Below, one piece after another: positions 1 through 10,101 of a stretch of DNA of 64,000 nucleotides. A program made the translations under genes and the position numbers. Each line of letters begins with the position of its first letter. Position 1 is the first letter of the stretch. The stretch comes from Desulfotignum sp. Its GTDB lineage: Bacteria; Desulfobacterota; Desulfobacteria; Desulfobacterales; Desulfobacteraceae. Under the pieces are notes generated by a model that saw only the letters and a program-made list of their open reading frames with translations, was not told the DNA's origin and did no database searches. Location: NCBI GenBank assembly GCA_011390635.1, contig JAABSA010000010.1:15610-79609 (forward strand), read 5' to 3'.

Positions 1-210
1 GCCCAGGATCTTAAATCGATATATTTTGAATCTGTTATGTTCCGGCCGGACATGGTATTACCGGATGATGCCGCATTCACCCGGTGGTTCTGGCAGAACA
101 CCGCTGCCGGTGCCGTACTCAAGGCGGTGAAGGAAAAATGCAGCGCTTCAGATAACAAGGCCCTGAAAATGACCGGGGAGATGCTGCTGGTCCCTATGGG
201 CCAGGCATGA
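1..210 (+). CDS. C-terminal end of an unidentified protein, cut by the window edge
   Basis: Frame 1 is open from the first base to a TGA at 208-210 and encodes about 69 residues, beginning AQDLKSIYFESV and ending LLVPMGQA. There is no start codon of its own, so the gene begins upstream of the window. The fragment is mixed hydrophilic, without membrane segments or cysteine motifs, and I do not recognise the family. It is followed after 49 bases by the HTH-MEDS gene on the same strand, so the two may be co-transcribed. That the frame is coding is judged from codon use like that of its neighbours and the short gap to the next gene. Confidence 0.55.
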   Translation, partial: AQDLKSIYFESVMFRPDMVLPDDAAFTRWFWQNTAAGAVLKAVKEKCSASDNKALKMTGEMLLVPMGQA

Positions 211-259
211 CACGGATGGTGCAGGGTGAACAGGCGGTGAAAGGTAACAGGGAGAAGGT

Positions 260-1012
260 ATGGAAAAACTGTTGAATGTAAGGCAGGCGGCTGAACTGCT
301 CAATGTGTCTCAAATGACGGTGCGCAGGTGGACCAACGCCGGCCTGCTGGCCTGTTTTCGCATTGGGAAAAAGCAGGAAAGACGGTTTCGTCCCTCTGAC
401 ATCCAGCAGTTTATTGAAGGCAAACCCCCCTCCTCCCGGACAGAGAAAAAGGCCTTTGACGTTTCTGCCCATCATGTGGCGTTGGGATTTGGCGGCCTGG
501 ATGTGCCGGACGGCACCCATATGGTCCACCTGTATGGGGATCTATCCGAGGCAATGGGGGTTCAGGCATTGTTTTTGCGTCAGGGAATCGAAAACAAAGA
601 AACTGTTATGGTAATATCCCCGCAGCATCGCAGAGAACAGCTGCTTTCTGCCATGGAACAGGAGGGCCTGGATGTGGCAGAACTGATCCGTGAAAACCGT
701 CTGATCCACGGCAGCGGCAAGCAGACCCCTCTGGAGATGGCGGGATTTATCTCCAATGCAGCTGCATCGGCCCGGGGCGGGTTCCGGCTCATCGGTGACA
801 TGTCCTGGACCGCACACAAAAAATGGTCTGAAGAAAATCTCAGGGCCCTTGAAGAAAGTACCAACACCCGTCTGGGTCCGGGCAACCTGTTTTTGTGCCA
901 GTACAACCTTACGGAATTTTTCGGCACCCAGACCATGATAGCCCTGGAAACCCATGCCTGTGCCTTATACAAAGGAAAACTCCAAAAAAATTTGTTCCAG
1001 ATGGATGGATGA
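260..1012 (+). CDS. HTH (MerR/excisionase-type) transcriptional regulator with MEDS sensory domain
   Basis: 250 aa. Residues 1-55 are a helix-turn-helix of the excisionase/MerR type (VRQAAELLNVSQMTVRRWTNAGLL, then an R-rich wing). Residues 90-245 match the MEDS (DcmR-like sensory) domain: HMVHLYGDLSEAMG, then a RecA-like core with VMVISPQHRREQLL, and RLIGDMSW. MEDS proteins are thought to sense small carbon compounds and regulate genes. The start is supported by a purine-rich ribosome site (gggagaagg) just before 260. It precedes a TVP38/flavoprotein pair on the same strand and could be their regulator. The ligand is unknown. Confidence 0.8.
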   Translation: MEKLLNVRQAAELLNVSQMTVRRWTNAGLLACFRIGKKQERRFRPSDIQQFIEGKPPSSRTEKKAFDVSAHHVALGFGGLDVPDGTHMVHLYGDLSEAMGVQALFLRQGIENKETVMVISPQHRREQLLSAMEQEGLDVAELIRENRLIHGSGKQTPLEMAGFISNAAASARGGFRLIGDMSWTAHKKWSEENLRALEESTNTRLGPGNLFLCQYNLTEFFGTQTMIALETHACALYKGKLQKNLFQMDG

Positions 1013-1111
1013 TGCCACCAGCCGTTGCATCTATTTTGTGTAAGGCATGGCCATCTGGTGCGACAAAACAGGCAAACCAGGTGGATATGTCCGGGTAAAG
1101 GAGTGTTACAG

Positions 1112-1816
1112 ATGAAAACAAACGTTTCCAGATGGATGGTGGTGGCAGCAGTTATCGCGCTGGTTGTGCTTTTTTTTGTATTGGATCTGAACCGGTTTTT
1201 ATCCCTGGACTATATCAAGTCCCAACAGGAGATGCTGATTGCCTTTTATCGGGAAAACACGGCGGCAGCCATTGGTATTTACATGGGCATTTACGTTATT
1301 GTCACGGCCCTTTCCCTGCCCGGGGCTGCTGTCATGACCCTGGCAGGCGGAGCGGTTTTCGGCCTTTTGACCGGCACGGTGGTGGTGTCTTTTGCCAGCA
1401 CCATCGGCGCTACCCTTGCCTTTCTTGCTTCCCGGTTTCTGCTGCAGGACTGGGTGCAGGCCCGGTTTAAAGACAAACTGCGGGCCATCAACAAAGGCAT
1501 TGAAACAGAAGGGGCTTTTTATCTGTTCACCCTGCGGCTGGTACCGGTGTTTCCATTTTTTATCATCAATCTGGTGATGGGCCTGACACCCATTACAACC
1601 ATCCGGTTTTACCTGGTCAGTCAGATCGGCATGCTGGCAGGGACCCTGGTATATGTCAACGCCGGTACACAACTGGGACAGATAGATTCTTTACAGGGGA
1701 TTTTATCGCCCGGCCTGCTTTTGTCATTTGCCCTGCTGGGAATTTTTCCCCTTCTGGCCAAAAAAGGGGTATCTGTAATCAAAAAGAAAAAAGGAAAAGA
1801 TCATGGCAAATTATGA
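1112..1816 (+). CDS. TVP38/TMEM64-family (VTT/DedA-like) inner-membrane protein
   Basis: 234 aa. I chose the ATG at 1112 because AAAGGAG lies at 1097-1103; an in-frame ATG at 1025 has no such site. The first membrane segment is at residues 8-27. The central VTT (SNARE-associated Golgi) domain has the family signature LSLPGAAVMTLAGGAVFGLLTG followed by ATLAFLASRFLLQDW, then two or three further hydrophobic segments and a lysine-rich cytoplasmic tail. Family members are implicated in membrane homeostasis or lipid scrambling. It overlaps the next gene by 14 bases, and a TVP38 gene next to a mercuric-reductase-like gene is a common pairing. Confidence 0.85.
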   Translation: MKTNVSRWMVVAAVIALVVLFFVLDLNRFLSLDYIKSQQEMLIAFYRENTAAAIGIYMGIYVIVTALSLPGAAVMTLAGGAVFGLLTGTVVVSFASTIGATLAFLASRFLLQDWVQARFKDKLRAINKGIETEGAFYLFTLRLVPVFPFFIINLVMGLTPITTIRFYLVSQIGMLAGTLVYVNAGTQLGQIDSLQGILSPGLLLSFALLGIFPLLAKKGVSVIKKKKGKDHGKL

Positions 1817-3260
1817 ATATGATATCGGGATCATCGGCGGGGGTGCAGCCGGCCTGACAACCGCGTCAGGCGCGGCACAACTGGGGGCGAAAACCATATT
1901 GATCGAGCAGGAGGACAAACTTGGGGGGGACTGCCTTCATTATGGATGTGTGCCCAGCAAAACCCTTATCAAATCAGCCCATGTGTACCACCAGATGAAA
2001 CATGCCCAAGCCTTTGGACTGCCTCAGGTGGATCTGCCGCCGGTGGATTTCAGGCAGGTGGCGGACCGCATCAGATCGGTGGTGAATACTATCCAGCAGC
2101 ATGATTCAGAAGAGCGGTTCTGCAGCCTTGGGGCCAAAGTGGTGTTCGGGCAGCCCCGGTTTGTGGATGAACATGCAGTGACATTGAACGGCAAAACCAT
2201 TTCTGCAGCCAAATGGGTTATTGCCACCGGATCTTCTCCTGTGGTGCCCCCTATTCCCGGCCTGGCTGATACCCCCCATCTGACCAACAGGGAAATTTTT
2301 TACATGGACGCTTTGCCCGGGTCCATGATCATACTGGGTGCCGGCCCCATCGGCATTGAGATGGCCCAGGCCTTCAACCGGTTCGGCACAAAGGTAACCG
2401 TTATTGACCGGAACCCCCGGATTCTGGGAAAAGAGGACAAAGACATGGCAGACGGTGTCATGCAGGTACTGTCGGCTGAAGGGGTACGCTTTGTCCTGGA
2501 AGCATCCATAGAGCAGGTGCAGGATCTGCCGGACGGCCGGCAGGTGACGGTTAAGGATACTGCCGGTGACACACACCGGGTAACAGCAGATGCCATTCTG
2601 GTGGGCATGGGCAGATCCCCCAATACAAAAGGCCTGGGCCTGTCCGGCATCGGCATCGCAGTGGAGCGGTCCGGCATCCGGGTAGACAGCCGGCTGCGCA
2701 CCAGCCATAAGCACATCTATGCAGCAGGGGATGTGAACGGCGGATTTCAGTTCACCCATGCAGCAGGATATGAAGGGGGAATCGTGATCAGCAATGCCGT
2801 GTTCCACCTTCCCAGGAAGACAAACTACACCTGGCTGCCATGGGTCACCTATACCGATCCGGAACTGGCCAGCATCGGCATGAATGAATCTGCGGCAGAA
2901 AAAGCCGGGATACAATGCCGGGTGATTACCGAATACTTTAAAGACAATGACCGGGCCCAGGCGGAAAGACAGACAGATGGTAAAATCAAACTGCTGCTGG
3001 ATGAAAAGGAAAAACCCATCGGGGTGCAGATCCTGGGACCAGGGGCCGGAAATCTGATCAGTGAATGGGTGGCAGCCTTCAACGGCAGCGTGAAATTGTC
3101 CACCATTGCCGCTGCCATCCATCCCTATCCCACCATTGGTGAAATCAACAAGCGGGTGGCCGGCACCTATCTGTCCCCAAAAATATTTTCTCCTGCCATT
3201 CAAAAGGGGCTCAAATTCTTTTTCAACCTCAAGGGACGGGCCTGTTACCTGGATGAATGA
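1803..3260 (+). CDS. FAD-dependent pyridine nucleotide-disulfide oxidoreductase (mercuric reductase/lipoamide dehydrogenase family)
   Basis: 485 aa. Residues 7-35 are an FAD-binding Rossmann motif (IGIIGGGAAGLTTASGAAQLGAK). The redox-active disulfide motif GGDCLHYGCVPSKT follows. The NAD(P)-binding motif is IILGAGPIGIEMAQAFNRFG near residue 180, and the second FAD contact is IYAAGDVNGG near 310. The C-terminal dimerisation domain carries HPYPTIGE where lipoamide dehydrogenases have HxHPTxxE, so the catalytic His-Glu region is altered. No N-terminal heavy-metal domain or C-terminal CC pair is seen, so mercury reduction is unlikely. The substrate is unknown. It is translationally coupled to the TVP38 gene. 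Confidence 0.85.
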   Translation: MANYEYDIGIIGGGAAGLTTASGAAQLGAKTILIEQEDKLGGDCLHYGCVPSKTLIKSAHVYHQMKHAQAFGLPQVDLPPVDFRQVADRIRSVVNTIQQHDSEERFCSLGAKVVFGQPRFVDEHAVTLNGKTISAAKWVIATGSSPVVPPIPGLADTPHLTNREIFYMDALPGSMIILGAGPIGIEMAQAFNRFGTKVTVIDRNPRILGKEDKDMADGVMQVLSAEGVRFVLEASIEQVQDLPDGRQVTVKDTAGDTHRVTADAILVGMGRSPNTKGLGLSGIGIAVERSGIRVDSRLRTSHKHIYAAGDVNGGFQFTHAAGYEGGIVISNAVFHLPRKTNYTWLPWVTYTDPELASIGMNESAAEKAGIQCRVITEYFKDNDRAQAERQTDGKIKLLLDEKEKPIGVQILGPGAGNLISEWVAAFNGSVKLSTIAAAIHPYPTIGEINKRVAGTYLSPKIFSPAIQKGLKFFFNLKGRACYLDE

Positions 3261-3275
3261 ACCGGGGGAATGCTT

Positions 3276-3797
3276 TCAATCACCGTGGTCCAGATCCTGG
3301 TTGATATCATGGATCCACTGGGGAAACTGCAGGGTTTCATCTTTATCCACATCCCTGGTCACTGGTTTGATATCCAGAATGGGGCTGCCGTGTAATGCTT
3401 CGAGGCCCTGGACCTGGAGGGTATTGTCCTTTCTGTTGCGCAGCCGCACCGTGGAGATCAGGAGGGGATTGGGCCGGGCCGGGCTCCGTGTGGCAAAAAT
3501 ACCCTGCAGCGGGATTTCTTCACGGCCCATGGGATGGACCTTTTTCAATTGCCGATCTTCTAACGGCAACTGATGGGGCCAGTAAACCACCACAATGTGA
3601 GAAAATTCCTCAATGCCATCCAGAAGCTCTGTATACCGGGGAAGGATCACCAGGGTGCTCAAGGTATTTCGGGTCTCCTTCCGGTATTTTCTGATTTGTT
3701 TCAGCCGCTCTTCCGGATCATCATTCCGGTGGGGCGTGAAGGTCTTTTCCGTGATGGTATTTTCAACATGGCCCACCGGGGTGAGTGTTATATTCAT
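3276..3797 (-). CDS. trmO: TrmO/TsaA-family tRNA (adenine37-N6) methyltransferase
   Basis: 173 aa, containing the TsaA-like beta-barrel: TPVGHVENTI at the N-terminus, LLDGIEEFSHIVVVYWPH near residue 60, and the family signature GIFATRSPARPNPLLISTVRL near residue 100. TrmO uses SAM to N6-methylate t6A37 of tRNA-Thr(GGU). Its start overlaps the acnA stop by four bases (ATGA), so it is translationally coupled to aconitase. The protein is shorter than E. coli TrmO (about 235 aa) and lacks its C-terminal extension, as many bacterial homologues do. The exact tRNA target is inferred from the family. Confidence 0.82.
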   Translation of the reverse strand: MNITLTPVGHVENTITEKTFTPHRNDDPEERLKQIRKYRKETRNTLSTLVILPRYTELLDGIEEFSHIVVVYWPHQLPLEDRQLKKVHPMGREEIPLQGIFATRSPARPNPLLISTVRLRNRKDNTLQVQGLEALHGSPILDIKPVTRDVDKDETLQFPQWIHDINQDLDHGD

Positions 3798-6535
3798 TTC
3801 AGTAGTCTCCTGAGAACATAGGGCAGAATGCCGCCGTGGATAAAGTACTGCACATCGATGTCGGTGTTCAGCCTGGCAGTCACTGTAAATTTTTGTTCGG
3901 TGCCATCATTTTTTTGGGCAGTCACCTGAATTTTTTTCTGGGGTTTCATGTCTGAAATACCGGTTATGGAAAACCGCTCTGTGCCGTCAAGGCCCAATTT
4001 TTCCCAGCTGTCCTGGTCATTGAACTGCAGCGGAAGCACCCCCATGCCCACAAGGTTGCTTCTGTGGATACGTTCATAAGATTGTGCAATAACCGCTTTT
4101 ATACCCAGAAGACTGCTGCCTTTTGCAGCCCAGTCCCGGGAAGATCCGGTGCCGTATTCTTTGCCTGCCAGAACAATCAAAGGGGTGCCGGCCTGCATAT
4201 AGGCCATGGATGCATCATAAATGAACTGTTCGGTCCGTTCCGGGAATTTTTTTGTAAAACTGCCTTCTGTGGGAGACACCATCTGGTTTTTGATTCTGAT
4301 GTTGCCGAATGTGCCGCGCATCATGACTTCATGGTTGCCCCGGCGGGATCCGTAGGAATTGAAATTTTCCGGCGGGATACCCTTTTCCATGAGGTACCGT
4401 CCGGCAGGATACTCTTTGGGAATGGCGCCGGCAGGCGAAATATGATCCGTGGTGACAGAGTCCCCCATGACCAGCAGTGCCCGGGCATTTTTGATCTCTT
4501 CGGGCAAAACGGTTTCCAGGGCAAAGTTTTCAAAATAGGGGGGATTTTTGATATAGGTAGAGGTCTGATCCCAGTCAAAGGTTACACTCTGGGTCACTGT
4601 GAGTGCTTTCCAGAAGGCATCGCCGGAAAAAATCCTGGCATATTCAGAGGAAAAGTATTCGGGTTTTACATGTTGTTGGATCAGATCTGCAATTTCCTGG
4701 TCCCTTGGCCAGATCTCCTCCAGAAAAACCGGTTTTCCATTGGGATCCATGGCCACAGGATGGGTACCAAGATCAATATCAATTCGTCCTGCAATGGCAA
4801 AGGCGATGACCAGCAGAGGAGAGGCAAGAAAATTGCCCTTGACCCGCTGGTGGATCCTGGCTTCAAAATTTCTGTTGCCGGACAGTACCGCTGCAACTGT
4901 CAGGTCATTGGCGGTAATGGCCTCTTCGATCCGGGGGTGAAGGGGGCCGCTGTTACCTATACAGGTGGTGCAGCCGTACCCTGCCACATGAAACCCTAAG
5001 GCCTCAAGATAAGGGAGAAGGCCGGCATCTTTGAGGTAATCTTTCACAACTTTTGACCCGGGTACAAGGGAGGTCTTGACATAGGGTTTGATTTTCAGGC
5101 CTTTTTTAACCGCATTCCTGGCAAGCAGGCCTGCACCGATAAGCACTGACGGATTTGATGTATTGGTGCAAGAGGTAATGGCGGCGATGACGATGCTGCC
5201 GTCCCCGATTTTGGTTTCTATCCCGTTCAGATTTACGCTTACAAGTCGTTTACCGCTGGGTTCACAGTGTGCTTCCCTGCTGGCAACGGATCCGGATTCG
5301 TTCAGAAATTTGGAAAGATGCTCAAGACTGTCATTGCGGTTGTGCCTGCAGGAAAGCAGCTGGGAGAACCGGTTTTCCACTTCACTGAGAAGCACCCTGT
5401 CCTGGGGCCGTGCCGGGCCGGCCATGCATGGTACCACTGCGGACAGGTCTACGTCCACTACATCTGTATATGCAATGGCTTCTTTGCCTGTGTAAAAAAG
5501 GCCGGCTGCAAGGGCATACGCCCTGGTCAGTTCCGCCTGCTCTTTTCTGGCCGTCATTTCAAGGTATTGAATGGTTTTTTCATCCACAGGAAAAAATCCC
5601 ATGGTGGCGCCATATTCAGGAGACATATTGGCAATGGTGGCCCGGTCGGTCACATTGAGATTTTTTACACCGGGTCCGAAGAACTCGACAAATTTTTCCA
5701 CCACATTGTATTCGCGCAGAATCTGGGTGATGGTGAGCACCAGATCGGTTGCGGTTACCCCGGGCTTCAGGCTGCCTGTGAGATTGACCCCGATAACTTC
5801 CGGTATGGACATGAAATAGGGCTGTCCCAGCATCACCGCTTCCGCTTCGATGCCACCCACACCCCATCCCATGATGCCGATACCGTTGATCATGGTGGTG
5901 TGAGAATCCGTTCCCACAAGAGAATCAGGAAACAGAAGCGGTTTGCTGCCGGAATCATCCTGCATGACCACACGGCCCAGATATTCCAGGTTGACCTGAT
6001 GGCAGATACCTGAGTTGGGGGGAACCACCTGGAAATTGTCAAAGCTCATCTGTGCCCATTTGAGCAGTTCATACCGCTCTTTGTTACGCATGTATTCCAT
6101 GTCGACATTGCCAGTGATGGCGGTGTCAGTGCCGTAAAAGTCCAGCTGTACAGAATGGTCCACAATAAGCTCCACCGGAATCAGGGGGTTGATGGATGCC
6201 GGGTTTCCGCCGGCTTTTTGAACCGCATCCCGCATGGCTGCAAGATCCACCACCGCAGGCACGCCTGTAAAATCCTGCATCAACACCCGGGCAGGGTGGT
6301 GGGGAATTTCCACAGGTGCATCATAGCGTTTTTTCCAGTTGGCAATGGCCGTGAGATCGGCTTCGGTAACAATTTTTCCATCAAGTTTTCGCAAAAGGTT
6401 TTCAACGAGAATACGGATGGAAAACGGCAGCCGGCTGATATTGGCCAGTCCGTTATCCTCCAGCCGGCAGATATCGTAAAATGCATAATCCTGGTTGTTA
6501 ATGGTGATGGTTTTGACATAGTCATTTTTTTGCAT
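3794..6535 (-). CDS. acnA: Aconitate hydratase A (AcnA/IRP1 type)
   Basis: 913 aa, the normal length for AcnA. The [4Fe-4S] ligands lie in SCTNTSNPSV near residue 455 and in GCTTCIGNSGPL near 521 and 524. The swivelling C-terminal domain has the substrate-binding SYGSRRGNHEVMMRGTFGNIR and the EYGTGSSRDWAAKG motif. The enzyme interconverts citrate and isocitrate in the cytosol for the TCA cycle, which Desulfobacteraceae commonly use for acetate oxidation (known of the group). trmO follows with a four-base overlap. The 260 bases upstream to the divergent chemoreceptor gene contain no obvious regulatory palindrome. Confidence 0.96.
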   Translation of the reverse strand: MQKNDYVKTITINNQDYAFYDICRLEDNGLANISRLPFSIRILVENLLRKLDGKIVTEADLTAIANWKKRYDAPVEIPHHPARVLMQDFTGVPAVVDLAAMRDAVQKAGGNPASINPLIPVELIVDHSVQLDFYGTDTAITGNVDMEYMRNKERYELLKWAQMSFDNFQVVPPNSGICHQVNLEYLGRVVMQDDSGSKPLLFPDSLVGTDSHTTMINGIGIMGWGVGGIEAEAVMLGQPYFMSIPEVIGVNLTGSLKPGVTATDLVLTITQILREYNVVEKFVEFFGPGVKNLNVTDRATIANMSPEYGATMGFFPVDEKTIQYLEMTARKEQAELTRAYALAAGLFYTGKEAIAYTDVVDVDLSAVVPCMAGPARPQDRVLLSEVENRFSQLLSCRHNRNDSLEHLSKFLNESGSVASREAHCEPSGKRLVSVNLNGIETKIGDGSIVIAAITSCTNTSNPSVLIGAGLLARNAVKKGLKIKPYVKTSLVPGSKVVKDYLKDAGLLPYLEALGFHVAGYGCTTCIGNSGPLHPRIEEAITANDLTVAAVLSGNRNFEARIHQRVKGNFLASPLLVIAFAIAGRIDIDLGTHPVAMDPNGKPVFLEEIWPRDQEIADLIQQHVKPEYFSSEYARIFSGDAFWKALTVTQSVTFDWDQTSTYIKNPPYFENFALETVLPEEIKNARALLVMGDSVTTDHISPAGAIPKEYPAGRYLMEKGIPPENFNSYGSRRGNHEVMMRGTFGNIRIKNQMVSPTEGSFTKKFPERTEQFIYDASMAYMQAGTPLIVLAGKEYGTGSSRDWAAKGSSLLGIKAVIAQSYERIHRSNLVGMGVLPLQFNDQDSWEKLGLDGTERFSITGISDMKPQKKIQVTAQKNDGTEQKFTVTARLNTDIDVQYFIHGGILPYVLRRLLK

Positions 6536-6795
6536 GGGTCTTGTATCCTGAGTATAAAAATAAATGGTTATTGCAAAAGTCTCTCAAACAGCCGGCATCA
6601 CATTGAAGAACAAATCTCATTGACATCTCTCTTTATAAAAACACAAACACAAAAATGCAGCAAGAAAAATTTTGCCGGATCTGCGTGGGATTTTCCTGGA
6701 AAAAATGCCAATTTGTTGCTTTTTTGAAATAACCGGGTATGATACCAAAAAAATACAATGTCTGGTTTGAAAAGGTTCTGATAAAGGAGGATGGT

Positions 6796-8844
6796 ATGGG
6801 GTTTGGCAAAAAGCTGTATCTGGGATCTTTGGGAGCAATTCTGATCACCATTCTGATCATCACCGGGATGAATTTTTTCCAGAGCAAACAATCGTTTCTT
6901 GCCAGGGGCAAGGCTGGTATTCAGAGTGTGTCGGATGTACTTTTAAAAACCATTGAGACCCGGTACGCCCTGCAGCAGGATAAGATGGCCGCGGATATGG
7001 GCATGCTCACATCTGAAAGCCAGGCCGCGGGCAAGGCCATGGTGGTGGCATCCAGAACCGTTGACATGCAGATATCGGATATGCAGACACAACAGACAGC
7101 TGCCGTCACCGTTCCCAAGCTTATTTTCGGGCTGGAATTTGTTACCGGAGAATACCTGATTGTGGACAAGGTGGGCCGTTTCAGTGATTCAGAAATTGCG
7201 GTATATCAGATGTTTGACGACAAATTGATCAAAGTTTCCACCAGTGTGGAAAAAAAAGATGGTTCCCGTCCTGTGGGGACCTATTTCGGGCCCCAAAGCC
7301 AGGTTTTTCAAGCGGTGAGTGCCGGTACTCCCCATGAAATTTTGACAGGTGCCGGTAACAATATCTCCCTGCAGATATTTGAGCCGTTTCGAGAATCCAT
7401 CGACCAGAAAATTGTCGGCGCATACAGTGTTACCAGCAGAATTCTGCCACCAGATCTGGAAGAACTTATCCAGGAGATTACAGTGAACGGCTCCGGGTAT
7501 TCATTTGTGGCCAATGCAGGCGGCAGAATTCTGGTTCACCCGGATACTTCCCTGGTGGACCAAAAGATCCAGGATTTTGCCAATGGTGATGCCCTTCTGG
7601 AGACAACATCCGGGTTTGCCGATTTTCAGCATGGGGCCCAGACCTATTATGCCTTTGTCAATTATTTTGCACCCTGGGATCTTTTCTTTGTGGTGGCGGT
7701 ATCTGAAGCGGAACTCATGGCCGGGGTCAACCGCCAGATTATTACCAGCGCAGGTATAAGCGGGTTCATTGCCCTGTTGATCGGTGCGCTGATCATTGCC
7801 GTGATGAACCGGCAGCTCATGACCCATATGAAGGGCATGGCTGGTCTGGCGCGGGCAGTGGCCCGGGGAGATTTCCAGCATACCTTTTCCTACCAGGCCA
7901 ACGATGCCATCAAGGATACCGTGACTTCCATGAATGAAATGGTGGCCGGTCTGGCCACCATGATTCGGGATCTCAATGCAGGGGTGGATACCCTGAGCAA
8001 TGCATCCGGGGAGTTGAACCAAATTTCCGATGACATGGGCACCGGTGCTGACACCTCTGTTGCCCGGGTAAATTCCGTGGCTTCCGCTGCCGAGCAGATG
8101 AGCATGAATATGGACTCTGTGGCAGCTGCCATGGAAGAAGCTGCCACCAATGTCAAAACCGTTTCCGAAGGCACCCGGGATATGCAGAACAGCCTTGATC
8201 AGGTGGCGGATAATTCCAGCAAGACCCGGGATATTACCGTCAAAGCGGTTGACCGTGCCCGGCTGACATCAGAACGGGTACAGAAACTGGGCCAGGCCGC
8301 TGAACAGATTGACAAGGTTACAGATACCATTACCAGCATATCCTCCCAGACCAATCTTCTGGCCTTGAACGCCACCATTGAGGCGGCTCGTGCAGGCCAT
8401 GCCGGTAAGGGATTTGCCGTTGTGGCCAATGAAATAAAAGATCTGGCCAGCCAGACAGCCAAAGCCACTGAAGAGATTGCTGACAATATCCGGGAAATCA
8501 AGGACCAGATACAGGGCACAGTGACCGAGATCCAGGATATTTCCACAATTATCAACGATATTAACCGGTTTGTGGGGGAAAATGCCCGGGCCATTGCATC
8601 CCAGTCCGATACCACCCGTGCCATGACGGAAAATATCGGCCAGGTATCAGCCGGAATTCAGGAAGTCAATGAAAATGTGGCCCAGAGTTCCCAGGTGTCA
8701 GGTCAGGTGGCAGCGGAGATTTCCGATGTTCTGGCTGCTGCCCAAAATATCCGGTCTTTGTCAGCCAATGTAAAACAAAAGGCAGGCACCCTTGATGAGG
8801 TCATTACCCGGCTGCGCACTATGACGGAACGGTTCAAATTGTAG
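6796..8844 (+). CDS. Methyl-accepting chemotaxis protein with periplasmic Cache domain
   Basis: 682 aa from the ATG at 6796, placed five bases after a perfect AAAGGAGG (6783-6790). Transmembrane helix 1 is at residues 10-27 and helix 2 near 316-340. Between them is a periplasmic Cache-type sensor resembling Cache_3-Cache_2, containing [26 protein letters not shown] linker follows. The cytoplasmic four-helix bundle has the conserved hairpin tip [29 protein letters not shown]. There is no C-terminal CheR-tethering pentapeptide. The ligand is unknown. Its 3' end overlaps the convergent diguanylate cyclase gene by 11 bases. Confidence 0.93.
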   Translation: MGFGKKLYLGSLGAILITILIITGMNFFQSKQSFLARGKAGIQSVSDVLLKTIETRYALQQDKMAADMGMLTSESQAAGKAMVVASRTVDMQISDMQTQQTAAVTVPKLIFGLEFVTGEYLIVDKVGRFSDSEIAVYQMFDDKLIKVSTSVEKKDGSRPVGTYFGPQSQVFQAVSAGTPHEILTGAGNNISLQIFEPFRESIDQKIVGAYSVTSRILPPDLEELIQEITVNGSGYSFVANAGGRILVHPDTSLVDQKIQDFANGDALLETTSGFADFQHGAQTYYAFVNYFAPWDLFFVVAVSEAELMAGVNRQIITSAGISGFIALLIGALIIAVMNRQLMTHMKGMAGLARAVARGDFQHTFSYQANDAIKDTVTSMNEMVAGLATMIRDLNAGVDTLSNASGELNQISDDMGTGADTSVARVNSVASAAEQMSMNMDSVAAAMEEAATNVKTVSEGTRDMQNSLDQVADNSSKTRDITVKAVDRARLTSERVQKLGQAAEQIDKVTDTITSISSQTNLLALNATIEAARAGHAGKGFAVVANEIKDLASQTAKATEEIADNIREIKDQIQGTVTEIQDISTIINDINRFVGENARAIASQSDTTRAMTENIGQVSAGIQEVNENVAQSSQVSGQVAAEISDVLAAAQNIRSLSANVKQKAGTLDEVITRLRTMTERFKL

Positions 8845-9904
8845 CAGCAAGGCTGGGACAGACTTTCATGAGGCCGGGCATGACCGTATTTCTGCCATTG
8901 CGTTTGGCCCTGTAGAGCATGGTATCGGCATCTTCGATGAGCCTGCGCATATCCATGCCGGAAGTCAGTTGCGATACCCCGAAACTGGCAGTAACTTGAA
9001 GGGTTGCACCGTTGTAAGGGATTTTCAGGGCGGCAATTTTGGTTCTGAGCCGGTCTGCCAGTTCCATGGCTTTGTGTTTACCGGTTTCCGGCAGGATGGC
9101 AATAAATTCCTCTCCGCCGTAACGCGCAAGGATATCCCCCTGTCGCATATTGTCTTTGACCAGAAAAGCGATCTCCTTGAGAATCAGATCCCCTGCCTGG
9201 TGTCCATGGGTGTCGTTGATCTCTTTAAAATGGTCCAAGTCAAACATGAACAAGGACAGATTGTTTTTATACCGGGTGGCGGACGACATATGGCGGCAAA
9301 GCTGGGTTTCCAATTCCCGCCGGTTATAGCATCCTGTCAAAGGATCTATAGCTGCGGCGTTTTTGAGGCTTTCTATTTTCAGTTGTCTGGACAAAGCAGT
9401 TGCGCATCCCTGGAGAATCAGTTGTACCACTTCATCATGAAAAGCATATACGGGTTTTCGGGGAAGCATGTACAGACGGGCATAACAGTTAGTTTCGGTA
9501 ATTTCGTAAAAAATCAGATGATCCAGGTTGTCAATGTGCTGATTTTTATTTTCCCGGTTGTCATCGGGGTGAAAATCATGGTTCAGATAGGTAAGATCTG
9601 CCGGGTGCTCCACATTGAAATCCTCCAAAATGATATGTTCTAAAGATTGTTTGTACATCCCGGGGTCCAGCCATACATCCACCCCTGCCTCTTTTTTTAC
9701 CACAAAGGCAAACAGCCGGTAATTGAGGGTGTTTTTCAGGCAAACAGACAATTCATTGATGATATCGGTCGAAGATGTTTTTTTGTTCAATGCAACAATA
9801 TGGCGGCTTAAAACGGCATGGTCCGCCTGCCGGGCCGCCTCCCTGAAAATCACTGAAAACGCGGCCAGAAACCTGCGGGACAATAGTTTAAATGTCTGGT
9901 TCAT
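8834..9904 (-). CDS. Diguanylate cyclase (GGDEF domain) with N-terminal sensor-like region
   Basis: 356 aa. Residues 190-345 form a GGDEF domain beginning [12 protein letters not shown], with the active-site signature RYGGEEF, so it should make cyclic-di-GMP. The product-inhibition I-site RxxD is intact: RQGD lies five residues before GGEEF. Residues 40-185 look like a divergent GAF-type module, and no membrane helices are visible, so the enzyme is probably cytosolic. Activity is inferred from the intact motifs. It converges on, and overlaps by 11 bases, the chemoreceptor gene. Confidence 0.92.
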   Translation of the reverse strand: MNQTFKLLSRRFLAAFSVIFREAARQADHAVLSRHIVALNKKTSSTDIINELSVCLKNTLNYRLFAFVVKKEAGVDVWLDPGMYKQSLEHIILEDFNVEHPADLTYLNHDFHPDDNRENKNQHIDNLDHLIFYEITETNCYARLYMLPRKPVYAFHDEVVQLILQGCATALSRQLKIESLKNAAAIDPLTGCYNRRELETQLCRHMSSATRYKNNLSLFMFDLDHFKEINDTHGHQAGDLILKEIAFLVKDNMRQGDILARYGGEEFIAILPETGKHKAMELADRLRTKIAALKIPYNGATLQVTASFGVSQLTSGMDMRRLIEDADTMLYRAKRNGRNTVMPGLMKVCPSLAATI

Positions 9905-10068
9905 ACTGATTCCCCGTTCAAAAAGTTTGCATCAATACAGTATGAACATAGGAAATAAGCAATCTTTGTACCAGATCGCAAATCCTGAAAATATAATGTT
10001 TTATTTCAATCTGTTACAGGATAAATGCAGAACCGGATAACGAATGGCGCAGGGAAAAATATGCCGGG

Positions 10069-10101
10069 GCCGTCAAAAACACTTGTCATGGTTTTGACGG
10101 C
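10069..10101 (-). terminator. Hairpin at the 3' end of the HD-domain gene
   Basis: GCCGTCAAAA (10069-10078) and TTTTGACGGC (10092-10101) form a perfect 10-bp stem with a 13-nt loop, reaching into the last base of the HD gene stop codon. On the minus strand a run of five Ts follows about 8 bases after the stem, so it is a plausible but imperfect intrinsic terminator. Confidence 0.6.
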
